From an uncultured Rhodocyclaceae bacterium (GTDB lineage: Bacteria > Pseudomonadota > Gammaproteobacteria > Burkholderiales > Rhodocyclaceae): 9,722 bases of DNA. Of the stretch, positions 6,401-9,722 are shown in pieces. Numbering within the stretch: position 1 is the stretch's first letter; the number at the start of each line of letters is the position of its first letter. Made by a program: the position numbers and the translations under genes. The notes beneath the pieces were generated by a model. That model had not been told where the DNA came from. It worked only from the letters and a program-made list of their open reading frames with translations, and did no database searches. The stretch lies in the NCBI GenBank assembly GCA_937892345.1, contig CALAGF010000131.1, positions 1 to 9,722 on the forward strand, in the 5' to 3' direction.

Positions 6401-7026
6401 GGATGATGGCCGGCGGCTTCGAGCGCCTTGGCGACACCGGCCAGCTTTTCGGCAATCTGGCGGGTGGCGCGGGCGGCGACGCGCGCGGGGTCGAGGCTGT
6501 CCGGCGCGTGCCAGATGGCCTTGAGCCGCGCCAGCACGGCTTCATCGGCCAGTTCAGCGAGCCGGATGCGGTGCGAACGGGGATCGGGAAAGGGCGTGTA
6601 GGTGGCGCCGCTGCGCGAAAACTCGGCGTAAATTTCGATCAGATGACCGACGTCGACCGTGATCAGGAAAGGCGGACGGCCTTCGCTTGCGGGCAAGGCA
6701 CGGGCGTAGTTTTCGGCCTGGGCGCGGGCGCGCAGCATGGCGTCGTCAAAGCCCTTGGTCTGCGGCCCGAGCTTGAGCTTTTTGGCCTCCAGCACGAAAT
6801 GACCGCGCTTGTAGCAGTCGATCCGCCCTTCTGCGGTCGACCCGTCGCCATGATGAAAAATGACGCGCCGCTCAAAAACGTAGTCGTTGTCGCGGGTGTC
6901 TTCCCGTGCCGGATTGGGCGGCGCTTCATCAAGCAGCTCGGCCAGTTCGCGCACAAAACTCTGGGCATTGGCCAGTTCGGAACCGCTGGCGTGCTGCCAG
7001 CGGGCAATGAATTCGGCGGGGGTCAT
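3466..7026 (-). CDS. Type IIG/IIL (MmeI-like) fused nuclease-DNA adenine methyltransferase
   Basis: A 1186-residue single-chain restriction-modification enzyme. At the N-terminus a PD-(D/E)XK nuclease motif is visible as D70, nine residues, then E80-A-K82, the spacing described for MmeI. A helical connector (about 150-320) leads to the gamma-type N6-adenine methyltransferase: HYTP (333-336), SAM motif I DPACGSANF (393-401), LGLEINPRA (443-451), catalytic NPPF (557-560), and FGFITTNSLKQTFN (611-624). The target-recognition region follows (about 740-960, with NGRDLTDRPRG and FETFPFPE). A helical segment and a winged-helix-like C-terminus (about 1120-1186) complete it. It should methylate one strand of its site and cut unmethylated DNA. 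Residues 634-692 are a low-complexity in-frame insertion just after the NSLKQTFN block. No Shine-Dalgarno site is evident. A long antisense frame over it is a GC shadow. Confidence 0.85.
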   Translation of the reverse strand: MTPAEFIARWQHASGSELANAQSFVRELAELLDEAPPNPAREDTRDNDYVFERRVIFHHGDGSTAEGRIDCYKRGHFVLEAKKLKLGPQTKGFDDAMLRARAQAENYARALPASEGRPPFLITVDVGHLIEIYAEFSRSGATYTPFPDPRSHRIRLAELADEAVLARLKAIWHAPDSLDPARVAARATRQIAEKLAGVAKALEAAGHHPERVAGFLTRSLFCMFAEDVGLLPARAFTDLLASLSQRPEQFVPLVGALWQEMDSGGFSVVLRQQLPRFNGKLFKSPDVLPLTRDQIDLLREAARADWTLVEPAIFGTLLERALDPAERHSLGAHYTPRPYVERLVLPTVIQPLREDWANVQAAALLLANEDKPQAALAEIDAFHHRLCQVRVLDPACGSANFLYVTLEHMKRLEGEVLDFAHSIGAGQQRLEAEGLTVDPHQFLGLEINPRAAAIAELVLWIGYLQWHFRTRSAGLPPSPILRDFKNIACRDALLDFDEKCLLTDAAGVPVTRWDGVTTKIHPVTGEAVPDESAQLPVWRYVNPRKAVWPAADFIVGNPPFIGAASMRAALGEGYVEALRSTWAEVPESADYVMFWWHHAACVVASGGARRFGFITTNSLKQTFNRRVVQAALDGALPGAGVVEAAVAIEGAVEGAGEVPVAAGLTENAGTAGRGQRPSRVAKAVAAPAPPSPLRLVFAIPDHPWVDSADGAAVRIAMTVADRLKNAPGQVLTVAAESDQGGEGLDVLLRPQQGELHADLRIGANVAAAQSLRANGGISNRGLEIGGAGFIVTPEQALVLEADAPIRDYRNGRDLTDRPRGVKLIDLFGLTADEVRSRYPATYQWVLERVKPERDQNRLDSVRLNWWLHRRLREDLRGALVNLPRYIATVETAKHRVFQFLDAAIAPDNKLICIALDDAYALGVLSSGVHVTWVMAAGSTLEDRPVYVKTTCFETFPFPEASLALQARIADLAEQLDGHRKRQQAAHAELTLTGMYNVLVKIRAGEALTAKEKVVHAQGLVSVLKTLHDELDAAVLAAYGWDDLAAGLSAVPGTAARRAAEEGLLLRLVALNAERQREEAAGRVRWVRPAFQQPQAVLPAVDGENGAKTESTVVGSAARAAQSPWPAALPDQMALLARLLDSSPQSLPQLASRISGKGAWKKRLPDLLQTLVALGRARQDGDTWRAA
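3693..3731. repeat. Inverted repeat with SalI-type arms inside the RM gene
   Basis: CGGTCGAC (3693-3700) and GTCGACCG (3724-3731) are perfect 8-bp inverted arms around a 23-base AT-richer loop. The segment encodes the linker GENGAKTESTVVG (about residues 1102-1114) between the helical region and the C-terminal winged-helix-like domain. It may be a small inserted palindromic element in a tolerant linker, or chance. Confidence 0.4.
4951..5024. repeat. 74-bp GC-rich palindromic element inside the RM coding sequence
   Basis: A 24-base left arm (4951-4974, starting CGGGGACGG) is the reverse complement of the right arm (5001-5024) except at one position, which would be a G-T pair in RNA. The 26-base loop holds a second stem, CCTTC (4980-4984) with GAAGG (4994-4998). 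The element looks like a REP/MITE-type palindrome. It is read through in frame and encodes about residues 668-692 of the methyltransferase (GTAGRGQRPSRVAKAV and onward), a stretch unlike the rest of the protein. The transcript would form a very stable hairpin within the open reading frame. Confidence 0.85.
5056..5091. repeat. 12-bp tandem repeat, three imperfect copies, in the RM gene
   Basis: CTCACCAGCACC (5056-5067) is followed directly by CTCAACAGCACC (5068-5079, one mismatch) and TTCAATAGCAAC (5080-5091, more diverged). On the - strand they encode VAIE-GAVE-GAGE, residues 646-657 of the methyltransferase, a four-residue periodic Ala/Val/Glu stretch next to the palindromic element. The unit is a multiple of three, so copy-number changes would keep the frame. 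Confidence 0.7.
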
Positions 7027-7055
7027 GGCTTTACGGGGGAAAAACGGAAGGACGA

Positions 7056-7082
7056 ATCATACACTTGGCATGACGCGCCAAG
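7056..7082 (-). promoter_or_regulatory. Candidate promoter and overlapping operator of the RM gene
   Basis: On the - strand a TATGAT -10 box (7061-7056) lies about 30 bases before the RM start codon. An inverted repeat CTTGGC (7064-7069) / GCCAAG (7077-7082), with a 7-base spacer, covers the region immediately upstream, where a -35 box would sit. The -35 match is poor, which fits an activated or repressed promoter. A binding protein is inferred, and none of the neighbouring genes is an obvious controller protein. Confidence 0.4.
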
Positions 7083-7110
7083 AATGCCAGGGAAATAGCC
7101 GGCCTTTGAC

Positions 7111-7146
7111 GCCTGAACAGGCCGGGGCAAACGCGCTTGTTCAGGC
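7111..7146 (-). terminator. Hairpin at the 3' end of the MazF-like gene
   Basis: GCCTGAACA (7111-7119) and TGTTCAGGC (7138-7146) form a perfect 9-bp stem with an 18-base loop. The stem includes the toxin stop codon (7141-7143). On the - strand no T-run follows, so it is not a textbook intrinsic terminator. It may end or stabilise the mazEF transcript before the separate RM promoter. Confidence 0.4.
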
Positions 7147-7518
7147 CAGTTGCATGATCTGGTTGGTGATCGACAAGACTTCTGCAAAGCGGGCGTCGGC
7201 AATGCGCTGCATGGGATGAGGTGCCGCGCTGCATTGCCGCCAGTCGAAGGATTTAGGCTGGTGACAGAGGACATAACTGGGCTGCCCCGCTTTGCGCCCC
7301 GTCGCTGGGCCAACCACGACAGCAAAGGGATTGTCGGCGTTATAAGGCGCAGTGGTCATGGGTAGCCCGATGACCAGCGATGTCTTCTCGTTGAAGGCTT
7401 TGGGCGATAGCACCAGAAAGGGATGGATGTCGCGCATTTCCTGCCCGCGTTGCGGATTGCAATCGATCCAGATGACCTCCTGCCGGTCCGGCACCCAGCT
7501 TTTGCCGGCCTTTACCAT
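7141..7518 (-). CDS. mazF: MazF/PemK-family endoribonuclease toxin
   Basis: A 125-residue MazF/PemK-type toxin, expected to cut mRNA at short sequence motifs until bound by its antitoxin. The visible family blocks are VPDRQEVIWIDCNPQRGQE (9-27), IHPFLVLSPKAFNEKTS (31-47), IGLPMTT (50-56), PFAVVVG (64-70) and SYVLCHQPKSFDWR (81-94). Glu27 and the Thr pair 55-56 match conserved positions. The arginine corresponding to E. coli MazF Arg29, a catalytic residue, is His32 here (IHP instead of RP). This may mark a subfamily rather than decay, because the rest is well conserved. The start ATG overlaps the antitoxin end by 7 bases, the usual coupled antitoxin-then-toxin order. Confidence 0.87.
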   Translation of the reverse strand: MVKAGKSWVPDRQEVIWIDCNPQRGQEMRDIHPFLVLSPKAFNEKTSLVIGLPMTTAPYNADNPFAVVVGPATGRKAGQPSYVLCHQPKSFDWRQCSAAPHPMQRIADARFAEVLSITNQIMQLA

Positions 7519-7763
7519 TGCTCGGCACCGACAGCCGGCGCCGCCATGACTTCACCGCCGTGGCGTTCCGTATCGAAACGTGCCAGACGTTGTTCCAGGG
7601 TCAGCACCTCGTCACGGATCGGCGTAATGATGACGCGCTCACCCTCCACCGTAATGCTGACGCGCTGATCGGCATGCAAATGCGCCGCCTGAGCAATCGC
7701 TGCGGGCAAGCGCACGCCAAGATTGTTACCCCAGTGTTTGATGTCGAGAACGGTTGAAGTCAT
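7512..7763 (-). CDS. mazE: MazE/AbrB-family antitoxin
   Basis: An 83-residue antitoxin. Residues 1-48 form the swapped-hairpin AbrB/MazE DNA-binding domain, with the signature HWGNNLGVRLPAAIAQAA (10-27) and a VSITVEGERVIITPI strand pair. The C-terminal tail, rich in charged residues and ending in Trp, should wrap around and block the toxin, as in E. coli MazE. The ATG at 7763 has GGGG about 6 bases upstream; an ATG at 7766 adds one residue. As in other mazEF operons, the antitoxin, alone or with toxin, is expected to bind its own promoter. An inverted repeat lies 15 bases upstream of the start. Confidence 0.87.
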   Translation of the reverse strand: MTSTVLDIKHWGNNLGVRLPAAIAQAAHLHADQRVSITVEGERVIITPIRDEVLTLEQRLARFDTERHGGEVMAAPAVGAEQW

Positions 7764-7778
7764 CATTTGCCCCAAGTA

Positions 7779-7799
7779 TGTTTATACAGAGTTTAAACA
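7779..7799 (-). promoter_or_regulatory. Probable mazEF operator/promoter
   Basis: TGTTTA (7779-7784) and TAAACA (7794-7799) are inverted arms 9 bases apart. The right arm is part of a GTTTAAAC palindrome. On the - strand a TGTATAAA sequence within it resembles a -10 box, with TTGGCG about 18 bases upstream as a weak -35. Its AT-richness against GC-rich surroundings and its place just before mazE fit an autoregulatory site. The 135-base intergenic space to 7899 should also hold the promoter of the divergent J-domain operon, which I cannot pinpoint. Confidence 0.45.
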
Positions 7800-7898
7800 T
7801 CACACCCGCCAAAAACAAGCAGATAGGCGCGTGCTGAGCGATAATTCGCCCCCTGCGCATTCTGGCGATTCACCGCCGGACGACACTGGATAACAAGC

Positions 7899-8177
7899 AT
7901 GAAAGACCATTACGGATTGCTCGGGGTTTCGCCCGATGCAACGCCCGAAGCCCTCAAGTCCGCCTATCGCAAGAAAGCGGCGCTGTATCACCCCGACCGC
8001 AACCCGGCGCCGGATGCGGCCGCCAAATTTCGTGCCGTGCAGGAAGCCTATGAACTGCTCGGCGACCCGGAGCGCCGCAAGGCTTACGACGAAAGCCGGC
8101 GCAGCGGCCTGATCGACGATCCGCTGGCAACTGCCCGCGAACTCTGGTCCAACTATCTCGGAAATCTCCAAGCGTGA
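7899..8177 (+). CDS. Stand-alone J-domain (DnaJ-like) co-chaperone
   Basis: A 92-residue protein that is almost entirely a J domain: HYGLLGVSPDATPEALKSAYRKKA (4-27), the HPD triad at 31-33, and FRAVQEAYELLGDPERRKAYD (44-64). This would stimulate the ATPase of an Hsp70 partner. It lacks the Gly/Phe region, zinc fingers and client-binding domain of full DnaJ. A short helical tail (PLATARELWSNYLGNL) may contact a specific partner. Its stop overlaps the next start by four bases (GTGA), implying a coupled partner. No strong ribosome site is seen before the ATG. Confidence 0.92.
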   Translation: MKDHYGLLGVSPDATPEALKSAYRKKAALYHPDRNPAPDAAAKFRAVQEAYELLGDPERRKAYDESRRSGLIDDPLATARELWSNYLGNLQA

Positions 8178-8749
8178 AAAAATCCTATTACTTTGCTGAA
8201 CTGGCCTCTTCCTACGATGCCGAAATTCAGGACCTGCTGAACGATTCCGAAGGCAAATCCGCCTTGCGCGCCCGCCTCCAGGAAAAACGCGAGCAACTCG
8301 GTGCGCTGCTGCCGATGATCGAGTTCAGCCCGGAGATGGTGGTACCGGTGTTTTACGATGCCTTCAGTTTTACTGCACCCAAGGCCATGCACGCTGCGAT
8401 TGCCTGTGAGCCGGACGATGACGATTTTCCCGACTGGGATCGCCTCTCTGCTACTTTCAAGCTGGCGGACTGGGCGCAGGCTTACTGCGACGAAGTGCTG
8501 GCCGATGGTGCCGGCGAAACCTTCATGGTGACCGCCGCCTGCCTGGAGTTCATCCGCAAGTTCGAGCATAGCGCGCCAGCCCCCAGCCGTACCGACGATG
8601 ACGAAGACAAGGAAGACGATGGTGAGCAGCGCCGCGAAGGTCGCAGCGGCACCAGCGACGGCGACGATGCCGACGACGAAGATCGCGATCTGGCCGAGGC
8701 CGGTGACGACTGGCTGGGCGAACAGGGCTTCGACTCCCTGAAATCCTGA
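8174..8749 (+). CDS. Hypothetical protein with highly acidic C-terminal tail
   Basis: A 191-residue protein I do not recognise. Residues 1-135 look like a folded, mainly helical cytoplasmic domain (SSYDAEIQDLL, LRARLQEKREQLGALLPMIEF, then a DFPDWDRLSATFKLADWAQAYCDEVL stretch). Residues 139-179 are an Asp/Glu-dominated low-complexity tail broken by a short Arg/Gly/Ser patch. The protein ends in WLGEQGFDSLKS. The GTG start at 8174 overlaps the J-domain gene stop and has no clear ribosome site, so translation is probably coupled. Such a tight link suggests it works with the J protein, perhaps as a substrate-binding or regulatory subunit; this is inference from position only. Confidence 0.75.
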   Translation: MKKSYYFAELASSYDAEIQDLLNDSEGKSALRARLQEKREQLGALLPMIEFSPEMVVPVFYDAFSFTAPKAMHAAIACEPDDDDFPDWDRLSATFKLADWAQAYCDEVLADGAGETFMVTAACLEFIRKFEHSAPAPSRTDDDEDKEDDGEQRREGRSGTSDGDDADDEDRDLAEAGDDWLGEQGFDSLKS

Positions 8750-8789
8750 CCTCTACGCTCCTTCATCGATAGTCAAAGAAGATCACGCC

Positions 8790-9557
8790 ATGACCCATCC
8801 CGTAGTCATCAAGACCTCACAACTCATCCTTGCCGGCGACATTCACGGTGCCGAATCGGCACTCACCGAAATTGCCGACAGCGAAGGCGATTTCGCACTG
8901 GTTGCCGTGCTCGACGAGGTCGCACCGAAAGACCTGCTGGCGATCATGCGCAGCTTTGACGGCTCACGGCAGTCGGTGGTCAACATGCTGGTGACGCCGG
9001 AACAGTTTGCCCGCGCCGTGGTGCTCGAATCGCGTTACCGCGATCAGACCCACGCGGCCCTGCACGGCATGATGAATGCCGTACTTTTCCGCGATGAAGA
9101 CCTGACCGCCGAGTACCTCGAAGCCATCGGCGAAACCGAGGATGGCTACAGCGCGCTGGCCAATTACTTTGGCGAGCGTGACGATGAGCTGCTGGCTTTT
9201 GCCATGTCCGGCCAGTTTCTGGAAGACTGGCATGCGGAACATGGTCACGAGTCGCGCTCGATTACCTGGCTGAACGAGAAGATCGAGGAAATCGATGAGG
9301 CCATGCACGAAGGCGACTCGATCACCAATTCACGCCCCAAGGTATCGCGCTCGGAAATCGCCGACCACGACTGGATGGAAACCGCCTGGGTGCTGCGCTA
9401 CGAACTGCCTGACATCTTCGAGCAAGTGATCATGACCCTGCGCGACCGCTTGCAAAAGCGCGTGGATGCGCTGGAAGAACAACTCTTCGCCGCTGCTTCG
9501 CCCGCCGCACCTGCTGCTGCCGGCCGCCAGGACGACGACGAGGAATCCGCGCTTTAA
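8790..9557 (+). CDS. Hypothetical cytoplasmic protein
   Basis: A 255-residue protein I do not recognise. It has no signal peptide or membrane segments. It looks mainly helical: an N-terminal region (SQLILAGDIHGAESALTEIAD), a middle region with many acidic residues, a charged helix LNEKIEEIDEAMHEGD at 161-176, and a coiled-coil-like LRDRLQKRVDALEEQL at 217-232. An Ala/Pro linker and an acidic end (DDDEES) follow. The start ATG is preceded by AAAGAAG, a weak ribosome site. It lies 40 bases after the acidic-tail gene and 12 bases before the next start, so it belongs to the same operon. Confidence 0.75.
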   Translation: MTHPVVIKTSQLILAGDIHGAESALTEIADSEGDFALVAVLDEVAPKDLLAIMRSFDGSRQSVVNMLVTPEQFARAVVLESRYRDQTHAALHGMMNAVLFRDEDLTAEYLEAIGETEDGYSALANYFGERDDELLAFAMSGQFLEDWHAEHGHESRSITWLNEKIEEIDEAMHEGDSITNSRPKVSRSEIADHDWMETAWVLRYELPDIFEQVIMTLRDRLQKRVDALEEQLFAAASPAAPAAAGRQDDDEESAL

Positions 9558-9569
9558 GGAATGCCGCCA

Positions 9570-9692
9570 GTGAATACAGCCCTGACGCGGGTAGACGACC
9601 GCCCTTACTTCGAAAAAGCCCTGCGCTACGGCGTTGACCACGGCATTCTCACGCCGGCCGACCTGATCCGCATTGAAGCCGACGCCCCCAAG
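9570..9692 (+). CDS. Hypothetical protein, 3'-truncated at contig end
   Basis: The first 41 codons of a gene starting at GTG 9570, with AAGGA (9556-9560) nine bases upstream. An ATG at 9561 has no spacing from that site and is less likely. The genuine peptide is MNTALTRVDDRPYFEKALRY and continues to about ADAPK, where the adapter sequence starts. The frame remains open through the adapter and would add the false residues RSEEHTSELQ. It is probably the fourth gene of the J-domain operon. The family cannot be told from this fragment. Confidence 0.7.
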
Positions 9693-9722
9693 AGATCGGA
9701 AGAGCACACGTCTGAACTCCAG
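9693..9722 (+). other. Illumina TruSeq adapter contamination
   Basis: These 30 bases, beginning AGATCGGAAGAGCACACG, match the start of the standard TruSeq read adapter exactly as I know it. It is sequencing read-through left at the contig end and is not part of the genome. Translated, it gives RSEEHTSELQ on the + strand and a false MLFRS start on the - strand. Confidence 0.98.

Noticed and set aside
5233..7098. 621-codon open frame on the + strand
   Set aside because: It is antisense to the RM gene, whose nuclease and methyltransferase motifs are clear. The product is Arg/Gln/His-rich with no recognisable domain, typical of a GC-rich shadow frame.
9330..9707. 125-codon - strand frame starting MLFRS
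   Set aside because: Its start lies in the adapter and the rest is antisense to a better + strand gene.
1..9722. CRISPR arrays, tRNA or rRNA genes, insertion-sequence transposases, integrases
   Set aside because: No regularly spaced direct repeats, cloverleaf or rRNA-like stretches, and no transposase or recombinase motifs in any frame read.

Overview
This is a GC-rich, gene-dense bacterial contig end. The short intergenic gaps, codon use and gene families suggest a betaproteobacterium, possibly from the Rhodocyclaceae or a relative; that placement is inference only. The last 30 bases are an Illumina TruSeq adapter, so the real sequence stops at about 9692.

Region 1 (1-2300, + strand) is a tight three-gene operon. 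It encodes an ArsP/DUF318-type permease with a TPFCSCS motif, a 76-residue thioredoxin-like CxxC protein, and an exported metallo-beta-lactamase-fold protein that lacks the two histidines of the usual HxH zinc motif. The layout suggests a thiol-linked metal, metalloid or sulfur transport or detoxification function. The substrate cannot be read from the sequence.

Region 2 (2300-7800) looks like an accessory island of defence and toxin-antitoxin-type genes, nearly all on the - strand. In transcription order these are a MazE-like antitoxin, a MazF/PemK-like toxin, and a 1186-residue type IIG/IIL (MmeI-like) fused nuclease-methyltransferase. They are followed by a DUF4160/DUF2442 gene pair and a small putative membrane protein. 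A lone DUF2283 gene faces them on the + strand. The restriction-modification gene has its own candidate promoter with an inverted repeat over it. Its methyltransferase domain is interrupted in frame by about 59 residues, encoded by a 74-bp near-perfect GC palindrome and a 12-bp tandem repeat.

Region 3 (7899-9692, + strand) is an operon of a stand-alone J-domain protein, a translationally coupled hypothetical protein with a very acidic tail, a second hypothetical protein with an acidic end, and the start of a fourth gene cut off by the contig end. I recognise no family for the last three. The arrangement suggests a J-protein co-chaperone with dedicated partners.

No rRNA, tRNA, CRISPR array, transposase or integrase was seen.
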